A stretch of DNA of 64,000 nt from Struthio camelus (Eukaryota; Chordata; Aves; Struthioniformes; Struthionidae): contig NC_090953.1 of NCBI RefSeq assembly GCF_040807025.1, forward strand, positions 23,172,997 through 23,236,996, read 5' to 3'. This document shows positions 1 through 11,300 of this stretch, piece by piece. The notes under the pieces were generated by a model. That model saw only the letters and a list, made by a program, of their open reading frames with translations, was not told the origin of the DNA and ran no database searches. How positions within the stretch are numbered: the first letter of the stretch is position 1; each line of letters begins with the position of its first letter. The position numbers were made by a program, and so were the translations under genes.

Positions 1-45
1 CATTGTAGTGCTTTTGTGTGGAAACTTTTCTCTCCTTTTTTTGTA

Positions 46-51
46 AATAAA
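46..51 (+). terminator. poly(A) signal AATAAA (putative SIN3A, proximal)
   Basis: Canonical hexamer on the + strand followed by GT/T-rich sequence, in the position expected for the 3' end of the gene upstream of MAN2C1. Confidence 0.4.
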
Positions 52-1736
52 AATGATGTCTTTGTTCTTACTGGAGGAAGACACTCGCTCACCCACAGCC
101 CTGTTCCTGGTCTGAGAGGCACCGTGCAGCATGCAGTTTTTGGGGTGGGGAAGAGGGGGCGCATCCGCCCACTTTATTATTGGCTTCACAATCTGAGAGG
201 AAAAAGCAGAGGCAGTGTGCGTGTTTTGTGGTTGACACAACCGAGTTATAAGGAGTCTGTTAAGATATATAAATATATATTATATAATTTTTAAGTTTTT
301 TTTTTTTTAATTTTTGTTTCCTGGTGGGTGATTTTTATCCACCTAGTCTTCCAGCTCCAAGGACCTTCGCTTTTGGGAAGTGTTGCTGAGCTACTTAGCT
401 GGGGTTGATTGTGCTTATGTATTTTTCCCTCTCAGTATTGGAGAAAACATCTTAAGTACCAAACCAGTATTTGATAGAGCTGCTCTGTGTGTGTGTTTGT
501 GCGTGGTGCGTGCGTGCGTGCAAGAGAAGGGCGAGGGGGCGGGGTGGGTTTTGGTGCATTTCACTAGTGAAATCCACATATGGGATATATATTTTTTTAA
601 GTAGAGAAGTTTAGCGCTGGCAGATATTTAAACACAGGGAAGATTCCGATTTTAAAAAGAAGTCGGCACGGACTTCGTAAGCCACGACAGACACAACTGC
701 ACTGTCTCTCCTCCTCAAAGGAGGCAGCTTTCCTTGCACAAACCAACGCTGCCAGCCCTAAGCGCCCGAAACTGCTTCCGCTGTCCCTGGCGGGGGGCTG
801 CGCGCTCAGCTGCGCCGCTGCTCCCTTCTGTCCCAGGGGCTTCAAAGGCAGCAGGTTGGCTCCTTGCGGGGCTCGCGTTCCCCTCCTTCCCGCAGGCAGA
901 GAGCTGGAGAAGCGTGTGTGTGGAGGACGGAGAGAGGCTTGGGCGAAGGTGGTGGCGGGGGGCAGCCGTCGTCCCTCGCGGACCTTCCTGCAGCCGGGGC
1001 GAGCGGAGGTGAAGTGCACGGCCCGGAGGGGGTCACTACTCATTGGCAGCCAATGTGCAGAAGGCAGATCTAGCCGTGGAGATGAACGGGAGCCTCCTAT
1101 GGAGAGAGGGCAAGAGAGGGAAGAGCCCGTCGGGCAATATTCAGAGTTTGCCAGCAATAAGTTACCTGTCTCGTTTCTCCTCCTTTTGCTGTAACCGGAC
1201 AGGAAGGGGTTCTTGCGTGTCCTCTTCCGTTGCAAAGGTTTCGCCCGCGCTGCCCTGCTCCTCGCCCTACCTCCCTCAGCCGCTGGTCTTGGTCCTCCCC
1301 CCCTCCCCGTTTTTCCTGTGTATGCTCAAGGTGATCTGGAAGCGGAAGTCTGGGTGGTTTAGACTTTTTACCAGCTTGGAAGTAACAGCTGCTGCTGCTG
1401 CTTTGTGGGTGTCTTGTCCCGAGTCTGTGCCTGCATGTCCTCTGAGCGGAGGGGGGCTCCCGTGGATGCCTGCTGTCTACGGTGCCCAGGAAAAACCAAC
1501 CAATAAACCACGCGGAGACCTCTCCCTTTCGCAGCAGGGTTTTCACAAGCGGCTTTCCTCCCTCCCCGTGTCTGACATCTGAGCTCCAAGCTCTGATCCC
1601 AGCCTGTACAATAGCAAAGATTTTTTTTTTCTTTTTATTTGAACTTGCTTTTTGTATTCTGTAATGTGATCCTTGGCCCACTATCCATGTGATTTCTATA
1701 CAAATGTTGTAAACTTGACTGTAGTGCAGTATTTCC

Positions 1737-1742
1737 ATTAAA
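1737..1742 (+). terminator. poly(A) signal variant ATTAAA (putative SIN3A, distal)
   Basis: Common variant hexamer at the end of a T-rich, 3'UTR-like stretch; GT-rich sequence follows. The next clear landmark is the CpG-rich MAN2C1 promoter. Confidence 0.35.
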
Positions 1743-1959
1743 ATATCAGGGCTAATCATTGTGCACAGATTTTTCTTCCTTCCTGATCATACACAATGAA
1801 ACCTGGGGGTGCATCGGAGGGAGAAGGGTGCAGGGAGGAAGGGGGGGGTGCGCAGAAGCGTTTAGACGGAGGGTCCAAGAGGACATCCGGCTCTTGGGAG
1901 CGCTGGCTTAGCGCTCGCCTGGGCTGTAAACGTCTCTGCTGGGGGGCACTGCCGCCGGT

Positions 1960-2376
1960 TTCCAATTAATTGACTAAGACGTGCAGTGGTCTGTGGTGGC
2001 CGGAGGCAGTAACTGCCTGCTCGTTCGTCGCCTGAAGTTGGGAGGGAGGGGAGTCAGCAGATGCTGGTGGAGTAAGGGACGTCATCCTCGGCGACGCCTT
2101 TCCAGCCCCTTTAAAGCTCTCGGAGAGCAGAGGGAGGAAAAGAGACCTGACCCCCCCAGCCCCGCTCGTAGCCGGGTCCGCGCCGCCGGGGGACCCCCGC
2201 CTCGGCCCCCGCCGCCGGCCCTCCAGCCGCGGCGCATGCGCCCAGCCCCGGCGGCCTTCGGCCCTCCAGCCGCGGCGCATGCGCCCAGCCCCGGCGGCCT
2301 AGGTGGCGGCGGCGGCGGCGCGCCCGGCTGGCGCATGCGCCCAGCGCGGCGGCGAGCGAGGCGGGAGGCGGCCGCC
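1960..2376 (+). promoter_or_regulatory. MAN2C1 CpG-island promoter with three NRF1-type sites
   Basis: CpG-rich DNA directly upstream of the MAN2C1 ATG, without an obvious TATA box. The palindrome GCGCATGCGC, the core of the NRF1 consensus, occurs at 2232-2241, 2275-2284 and 2331-2340. The first two copies lie in a local tandem duplication of about 43 bp (roughly 2221-2257 and 2264-2300). The island runs on into intron 1. That the sites are occupied is inference. Confidence 0.6.
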
Positions 2377-5300
2377 ATGTCGGCCCCGCAGCACCGGCGT
2401 ACGGCGCTGGAGCGCGTCGAGAAGTTTCTCTCCGAGACCTACTTCACCGACTGCAACCTGCGGGGCAGGTGGGCGCCGCGGCGGCGGCGGCGGGGGCGGG
2501 GTCCGTCGGGCCCGCGGGCCGCCCCCCAGCTCCCTCCTCCCCCCCTCCCTCGGGGCGGGCGTTGCTAGGAGACGCGGGCGGCGCCGCGGCCCGGCGCTGC
2601 CGCCCTGAGGTGCTGCCGACCGGGGGCGCCGCGGCCCGGAGCGACCCGGCCCCGATCCCGACCCCGGCGCCGTCCCCGACCCCGACCCCGGCCCCGATCC
2701 CGACCCCGACCCCAGCCCCGATCCTGACCCCAGCCCCGACCTCGACCCCGGCCCCGATCCCGACCCCGGCCCCCACCCCGGCCCTGGCCCCGATCCCGAC
2801 CCCGGCGCCGGCCCCCACCCCGGCCCCAGCCCCGATCCCGGCCCCGATCCCGACCCCGACCCCAGCCCCGACCTCGACCCCGGCGCCGTCCCCCATCCCC
2901 ACCCCGGCCCCGATCCCGACCCCGGCCCCGATCCCGACCCCGGCGCCGGCCCCCACCCCGGCCCCAGCCCCGATCCCGGCCCCGATCCCGACCCCGACCC
3001 CAGCCCCGACCTCGACCCCGGCGCCGTCCCCCATCCCCACCCCGGCCCCGATCCCGACCCCGGCCCCGATCCCGACCCCGGCGCCGGCCCCCATCCCGGC
3101 CCCGATACCGACCCCAGCTCCGGCCCCGGCCCCAGCCCCCATCCCGATCCCGACCCCGGCGCCGGCCCCGCGGGCGCAGCGCAGCTCCTCACCCCGCTCA
3201 GTGCCGTGCTCGCTGCCCTTGGCCGCAGGCTCTTCGGCGCCAGCTGCCCCGCCGCGTCCGTCTCCTGCTTCCAGAGCCGCCGGCGGCTGCCGTACGCTGA
3301 GGCCGTGGGGCAGCAGTTCAGACCGGCGAGGGTCGGAGACGCCTTCGGGCCCACGTGAGTACCGGCTCGGGGCGGCGGGTGCCCTCTCCGTGGCCTCGCG
3401 CCTGGGCAGCGACCAGCGGGCGGGATGGTGCTTCGCCCCCTTTGCGTGTTTGACTAGGAACTGATCGCCCAGAAAAACTACCTCAGCCTGCGTCCTGCCT
3501 CAGACGGGACAGCGTTCAGAGAGGAGCCCTAGCCTGGGTTAGGGTTTGTGCGAGCAGGGGGTTTTGAGCCCCGTTTCAGGGCAGATTTTCCTGGAACGCC
3601 GTGCAGGAAGCCGAGGGCAGCTGTCGTCAGACAGGGATCCCCCACTGAGCTTCACCGGGTGGCAAAAAGCGACGGTCTCTGTTTCGGACAATGGGGTGGG
3701 GCTGGGTGAGGGTTTGTGAAGAGCCCGGTTTGTCGGCCGTTCCTGATGAGGGCTCCTGTTAGCGGAGTCGTAGTCGTTATTCTGACATTTAGAGCTGCGT
3801 GGGACCTACAGGCTTTGCCGGGGCTGGGAGTATGTTTGGGGTTTTCCCTAGCAGCGGTCAAAGACCTGGTTTTATTGACTGTTTCTCTTGGGTCCAGGAA
3901 CGGCCAGTTTGGGGCCAGTTATATGGCCTGCCTTCTGAGAGCCTGTCTGTTCCCAGGGGTAATTCAAGTCTGGGCACTCTCGGATTTTGTTGTCTTCTGC
4001 ACCACTGTGTGAGATTGCCACCCTGCAGACTATGCCGTGTCTGCGAGTGTAGATTAAAGCAGGTCTGTTGGACACATAGCATTGTTACAGCTGTATCACA
4101 ATGAAATCTCATGCGTGGTCCTCGCTGTGCTCCGAGGACTGGTTTCTGGTCGTCTTCCAGGTAAAGATCTTGACAGTGGGGTGAACTTGCTGCATGCTCT
4201 CTTCCAGGTGGGAGACCTGCTGGTTTAAAGTGGAGCTGAGCATCCCTCAGGCATGGGCAGGGCAGGAGGTGCACTTTGTCTGGGAGAGCGATGGCGAAGG
4301 CATGGTGTGGCGAGATGCTCAGCCTGTCCAGGTAAAGAGACACGGGCGAGGTGTGTGCCAGTTGTGCCAGGCACTCTGCTAGCTGCAGAGCCCTTTCTGT
4401 AGCACTGCGTCTTTCTTACCCTTCCCTAATGGGGCAGTGGAAACTCCTTTCCATTTGTTACCCACTCTTCAGAGTAATACCTGCAAGTGTTGGGGGGAAG
4501 CGATGTAGCAACTGCACTTAACAGGAGAGAATCTAGACAGTGTGATCATGAGGAAAAACATAAGAAGGATATTTACTTGTAAGACTGTTAAGCTTCGAGA
4601 AGAAGTCTCTGAGACAATAGGAGAACGGTCTTTGAATACCTGAAAAGCTGCTGTGCAGGGAAGGGCAATGTTTGTGAAGAGGCCGCTATGTAGCGTGGGA
4701 GGGAGGGTAACACTAGCGGTTTGCATGCTGTGTTGGTGGACAGGCAGAACAAGGTGCAGGCACTCTGAGGGTGTGCGGACTATTTCCAAAGAGCCTGGGA
4801 ACTCAGCCCAGAAGAGCAAGCAAGGTAGTGGGTTTGAGTCTGTTTTCTAGAGGTTGCCACCTCCACAGGAGTTAAAAATTCAGGTCTGCAAACCAGTAAC
4901 AGCTAAGTATCTCTTGCTTAGGCATTAGCAAATCTGTCTTGCAGGGCCCACAGGCAAGCACTGGGCCTGAGATGTAAATCTCCACCACTGTCAAGAACAG
5001 TGGGACAGACTCCTGTTGGGACTAGAACAGGTCAAAATGAGTCCTGCTTTGGGGTAGTGGAACAGCCCGGGTGACCCTTTGTAGTCCCTTCCTGTTTTCT
5101 TCTCTGTGGTGGTGTCCCCAGGCCTGGAATGTCCTCAGGGTTCATGCTACTGCTGAGTAGTAGCAGTTTCTGTGCCAGTTGTTGTTGTGGGAAGCTTTGT
5201 CCCAAGATGTGTGGGACCAGGCCCCTTCCATCCAGCAGGGTTTTGTGCTGTCTTGTCCTGCCCGTCCAGCAGCTGTGGAGCCCACTGTCCAAGAACTGTG

Positions 5301-8300
5301 GAGCTCTGTGTTTTAAGTGTGCTGTCTTCCCCACTTAGGGTTTGACTAGAGAAGGTGAGAAGACTAGCTACATCCTGACCAGCAGCCTGAAGGAGACGGA
5401 GCCCCACAGGTGGGTGGTCATCTGGCCAGAGCCCCAGGGAGCACCCTGCCATGGGGGAACTTGGAGTCGTTTGAAGCCAAGAGGCTGGGATGAGATATCC
5501 ATGGCTGCTCAGAGGTGTGTGGAGTCAGTGCCACCTTCTGACCATCCAGCCCCGGCAAAGGCAGTCAGCTGGGCCATAACCAGCTTATCAGTGGAGTAAG
5601 CTGTCCCTTCTCTCTCCAAGGTAGGGCCCCACAGTGAAGTTGTGTCTTTTGTCGCCTAGAGAGACAAGCTTACCTACTGTTGGGGTGTTAGTCTGACGCT
5701 GTGCCTTTGGGGCGTCTGTTTTTGGCTGGCAGGGCGGCGTCAGGGTGCTCTGGGCTCTGAGAAGGAGCCAGCGTTCAGTGGTCTGTCAGGAGTTCAGGTC
5801 GGGCTGATCCGGACTTGGGGAGGGGAATGGACTTTTGCAGCCGATTGCTTGTGATCTGCTCCCTGATGGTTTCCTTTTGATCTCGACAGCCTGACGCTGT
5901 ACGTGGAGCTGGCCTGCAATGGTCTCTTTGGGGCCGGTAAGGGCAGCATGATTGCCCCTCCCGACCCTGACAAGAGGTTCACCCTGAGCAAGGCAGAGCT
6001 GGCCATCTTCAACAGGGATGTCTACGAACTGCTGGTGGATCTGGAGATACTGCTGGACATGGCCCAGGTCTGTGCGCTCATTCTCTTCCCTTCTCTCACC
6101 CTTTCCCCCTCCTTCCACAACATCTTCATTTCATCCCTTTCCTTCACTGTTCCAAGAGCTATCTCCCCTCACCAGGAGGCCCAGGAGGAACAGGCATTTG
6201 CTAGTGCTGCTTTAGCACAATTGACGTTTGTCTAGAGTGGGAAAAAACTGAGCAGAGAGAAGCCGCGAGAAGTTATTTCATCCACTCCCTGCTCCAGGGC
6301 CGAATCTGTTTGGCCAGAGCCATCTGTGATGGTTGTTTGTCTAGCCTGTCTTTAAAAGACAAAAGTGCAAAGACAGTAGGTTGTGTCTGTGAGGCAGGGG
6401 GCATGGTGCTTGCCTGGCACCAGTAGCAGAGGCAGATGCCAGAAGGAGGTAGCAGGTTCTCCCTGGGACAGGTGGCTCCCATATTTGTATGGAGAGCTGC
6501 TCTGAGCTGAGGGATGTGCTGAGCTCAGGGTCAAGCTATTCTCACTCCCGACCCCAGCTCCTCGGGGAGGAAAACCAGAGGAGTTTTCAGGCGCTGTACG
6601 CTGCCAACCAGATGGTCAACTTATGTGATGTCACGGACCCGTCCACCTTCCCTGCTGCCCGTCGCTTGGCTGCGGCAATCTTCAGCCAGAAGAACGGCGA
6701 GAGCCAGCACACCATCCATGCCATGGGTCACTGCCACATTGACACTGGTGAGAGCAGCCCAGTGCTCCCCCTCTGCTGACCAGGAGGCCAGTGTGTGCCG
6801 CTCAAGGGAGAGCGGCTGCTCTTGGGCTCCAGGCATCAGGGCACCGAGCCCCAAGGGAAGGGAAAGGGACTGCTGTGCTGCCCTGCAGAGGGTCTGCCCA
6901 GGGCACTGAGGCCGGGGAATGTGTATCTGGCTAGCTGTGCTCTTTGGAGCTCTGATGGGGTAGACGATGAAGAGTGGGTTACAGCCAACTCTCCCCCACC
7001 TGTTGGATCTCAACCCTCAATTTCCAGTCCCTAGAGAGGCTTTCAGTCTCAAAGGCAGCAGGACAAGCAAGAGCAGGTGGTCCCGGACTGTATTGCTGTG
7101 AGGCACTTTGGTCAAAGGACAGCACTTTGCTCTAGCGTTTTCTCTGGCTGATCCTTAGAAGGCAGCACAGCCCTATTCCCAGAGGAGTCTGGCTCTACCT
7201 CACCCAGGTAGCTTGTGGCAAATAATAGCCATGGCAGGGCCATGTGTCTGTCCCCGCAGCCTGGCTGTGGCCGTATGAGGAGACCATCCGTAAGTGCGCT
7301 CGGAGCTGGGTCACAGTCGTCCGTCTGATGGAGTGCAATCCGGAGCTCACCTTTGTTTGCTCCCAGGTGAGTGACCTCCCTCCTGCCAAGGGTGAATCAG
7401 AGGGTTGGGATCCCTGTGCTGACAACTTGGGGGGTTGGGGGGGTCAGGTTCACGAGCAAGATTTGACTTGCAGGACTGTGTTGGCTTTGGGGCCACTGGG
7501 TGAACCAGGCCGTTGCCCAAGGGACACAACAGAGACCCTGGAAGCCAGGATTGCTGCATGAGCAGCTCACCCCTTGCCTCGGAGGGTTGACAGCACTCCA
7601 GGGAGTCCTTTGAGGGATGGGGGTCGTCTTGAGGCTCTCAGCTGGGCAGCCCGAAGAGTCAGGAAGGTTGTGTTTGGCCTGAACAGCATGGTGACTTGTT
7701 GCCGGGCTCTCTGAGGAGTTCTCCCTCTGCTTGTAGCATATTGCTTCTTCAGCATGACTCTAAATGAGAGAGGGCGTTGACCAGGAGCATCCTTTGCAGT
7801 TGCACAGGGCAGGGACTTGTGCGTGGAGTGGTGGGGTGGGAGCTGAGACTGACTGCTGTGTTCTGGCAGGCGCAGCAGTTCGAGTGGGTGCGGTGCTGGT
7901 ACCCTGGGCTCTACACGCAAATTCAGGACTATGTTGCAAAGGGACGGTTCGTTCCTGTCGGAGGCACCTGGGTAGAAATGGTGAGAAACAAGGGGACCCT
8001 GGCTCATTGCACTTCCCTGAGCCACCTCTGTCTGGGACAAGCTGTGAAACTAGTACTGGCCAGAGCAAAGCCTTCTCCGTGCCCGTCTGACTGGTGGTGC
8101 TCTCAGGGGCCAGAAAAGAGCCACTGTCTGCATTGTCCAGCCTAGCAAAAATACTGTCCTCCCCCCCGCCTCCCCAATCACCTCATTGCCTGAGAAAGGA
8201 GCTTTGATCTAGACTCTGCTCCTCCCATCACCAGGACCCTTCCTCAGCATGTCAAAGCTACACGTGACTGCACTGTGAGCTGGAAACTGGTCTAGGGGCT

Positions 8301-11300
8301 CATGCACTTTCTGGGCAGGCAGAGAGAGGATTGTCACAGATCCTTGCTCCACCCAGAATCCCTCAAGGTTGCTGTCCAGACCCTGCTTCACCCTGTCTTG
8401 GGTTGGGTCTCTGTTGTGCAGGGCTGAGCTCTGTCCTGTCAGACGTTTCCTGCGCTCTGCCAGGGCAGGATGACAGGGAATGGGGGGCTTGCAAGACCTC
8501 CGCTTCCTCTGTGCCTGACTTGACGTGCGCGTTGGAGAAAAGGGCACCGAGTCCCTGTGCTTTTCCCTTAGGATGGGAACCTGCCCAGCGGGGAGTCCAT
8601 GGTGCGGCAGTTTCTCCAGGGTCAGCGGTTCTTCCAGCAGCAGTTTGGCCGGATCTGCTCAGAGGTTACCTGCTCCTTTTCACCCTGCCTCCCTTGCATG
8701 TGCTCTCCTTCTATCCCTCCTTGCGGAAAGGGGTTTCTCTGTGGTTTGCCTTCCGATCTGATGTTCGGGCGCCTCACATAGGTCTGCTTTTGGCAGCTAA
8801 AGCCCTGATGAGTGAATACACCATCCCCCATGTAGAGCTTGGATCATGACCGTTAGCACAGGCCTAGGCCTTGGTTGTATTGCCCTGAGAGGTCTTTAGA
8901 GTAGCTGCTTGTCTACCACCTCTGGGGTCCCCTTTGCAGCAGGGTCTCGGAGCCTGAATCCAGGTTACCCCCCCTCCATGCTCTGGCTGTGGTGTGTGTT
9001 CAGAGTGTGACTCGTGTGTTTTTCTCCCTCTGCTGCTCCCAAGTTCTGGCTGCCGGACACATTTGGGTACTCAGCCCAGCTGCCCCAGCTGATGCGTGGC
9101 TCTGGGATCAGGCGGTTCCTCACCCAGAAGCTCTGCTGGAACCTGGTGAACACCTTCCCGGTGAGCTGTGCTTCTCCTGTTCCTGGGGGATGGACATGTA
9201 GTTGCTGGAGTCAGTCTCCAGGGCCGGACCAGTTTGTTCCGGGGTTGAACCAGTCCTTTGGCTTAGCTGACGTAGGCTCTTTTTCCAGAAGCTCAAAGAC
9301 GTGGGCAGTTTACGGTGGTGGCAGTGTCCTTCCTGTCAGGCCATAGGATGAGGAAGGACACGGTTAGAGATCCCTGCTGAGCCCCTGGCCTGCAAACACT
9401 TGCTGCTTCTGTTTTTCTTGTGCTCCTCACAACCCCCCAGATGGGAAGTTGTGATCTGTGTGCAGGGCTGGCAGACAGCAAACCCAGGCTCTCCACTGCT
9501 ATCCCCTGCCCTGGTGGCACTCCCCATCCTTGTGCAACCTTGGATGGTGCAAGACGGAGCAGTGGTCAGCCTGTGAGACTCGTGTGCCCATGACAGAAAG
9601 CCTCTCCTTGCACTGATCTGTCAAGACATCCTGTGGAGGAGAAGCGAAGACCCAGTGGTTAGTGTTCTCAAGGGCACAGAGGTTCCTGACCCCTGGGCAC
9701 TTCCCTGCACACATGGGCGCTGGGCTTTGTGTTTTTGACAGGGCTTGCAAGGGAGTGTGGGCTTTTAGTGAACGAGTTCTGCACTGATGTAGTTTGAAAT
9801 GAGCCCTCCATGCACACACCTGTATGTGGGAGAGGAGTTTGGGAGCTTTGAAACCAAGGACAAAGGGTGAATTGACCACTGCAGGTGCAGGTGTCACCAG
9901 AGATTTCCTTTTGGGAGCTCTCAGGAAAAATGGCTTGAGCTTCAGCTGTTTGGCAGCTGTGTGATACAGGGAGGCTGTTCTAGACACCGCACTTTCCTTT
10001 GGCTCCCCTCCAGCATCACACCTTTTTCTGGGAAGGCATCGATGGCTCCCGAGTCCTGGCCCATTTCCCCCCTGGTGACTCTTATGGGATGCACGGGCGA
10101 GTGGAGGAGGTGAGTGAAGTTGCCAAACCTGCACTTGAAGTGTGGTGCCAGATCTTGGGGCCAGATCTGAGGCTCCTAGGAGAGGGTGCTGCCTAAGAAA
10201 GGAATGGGAAAGCCAGCAGCATTGCTGGCAGCTGATTGCCTACCTCTGGGATGCGTGTATGCCTGATCCCTACAGCTTGGGGTGGGAAAATGGGGCAGGG
10301 CCAGGCTTTGCACCCCGAAGACTGACCTGGCATTGTTGTGTGGGTCTGTGGAAGCTGGGGCTGGGCGCCTGAGGAAAGCATCTGCCCAAAAACCCCTCTA
10401 GATGTTGAAAACGGTGAAGAACAACAAGGACAAAGGACGTGTGAACCACAGCGCTTTCCTCTTTGGCTTTGGAGATGGAGGAGGGGGCCCCACGCAGAAG
10501 ATGCTCGACAGGATGAAGAGAATGAGTGACACAGACGGGCTCCCAAGGTGAGAGGACAGCTCCCTTCCTCCCTCCTTGTGCAGGCACAGAGCGCTTGTTT
10601 TGAGTTGGACCTGGCCTTCAGCAGCACCGAAGGAAAGAGTGTGCAAAGGAGGGCAGGGAGCAAGCGAGGCAAGCGGAGCGCTAAGAAGGGTTATCAGGGA
10701 GACGGGGTCTCTTTGATTGCTTTTGAGCTCTCAACGGAGCTGTGGGGTGAGGCGCTAACGCCGCAACCTCCCTGTCTGGGGTACAGCCTTTTCCCCAAGG
10801 CAAGCAGTGTGAGCAGATGGGAGTGAGAGAGGGGCCGTAGGAGGTTGTGGGGAACACAATATGTGTGGGGCGGAAAGGGGAGAGGCAATATGTTGGTGAG
10901 GTGGCAAGGCGTGCATCCATGGTCTTGAGTTGGGAGTGTATGTGATGCAAAGATGAGAAGTAGTAGATGGAGACCTCTTTTTACTAATGTAGCTTTGAGT
11001 CAGCTTTGTTTGGAGCAGGACGTTGGCCTGGGCGCTTCCAGAGGCCCTTCTAACCTACGCTTTTTGAATTCTGTGTGCGTGGGATCTGGCAATCCACAGG
11101 AGCCTCCAGAGGCTCCCATTGCTTCTTACAAAGCAACTATGTCCAAGAGCTCTGGATAAGGGAAAAAGGTTTGTTGGGCCTGATTTGGGGAAAACTGCTC
11201 TGGCCACGAGGCAAGACGTGGACTAGCTGCTGCCCTTCAGCTGGCATATCCCATACCAGTCCTCCGGCCTTGCTTCTCTCCTGCCTACAGTGTGTAGCTA

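Larger units (their letters stand above)
1..1760 (+). other. SIN3A: probable 3'UTR of SIN3A (no coding sequence)
   Basis: No conserved coding exon is visible here. On the + strand there is a canonical AATAAA at 46-51 and, at the far end, an AT-rich 3'UTR-like stretch (about 1595-1760) with ATTAAA at 1737-1742. In human and mouse the gene just upstream of MAN2C1, in the same orientation, is SIN3A, so this is inferred to be its 3'UTR with alternative poly(A) sites. The middle part (about 730-1300) is unusually GC- and CpG-rich for a 3'UTR, so the true end could be at the first signal, leaving the rest intergenic. The assignment rests on synteny, not on sequence identity I can verify. Confidence 0.35.

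Noticed and set aside
597-1759. Frames of about 180-220 residues on both strands at the window start
   Set aside because: Low-complexity, GC-driven frames with no family resemblance; the region is better explained as 3'UTR or intergenic DNA.
2299-3464. Long Gly/Ser- or Pro/Thr-rich frames on both strands across MAN2C1 intron 1
   Set aside because: These are translations of the C-rich minisatellite, which lies in the intron between two well-supported exons.
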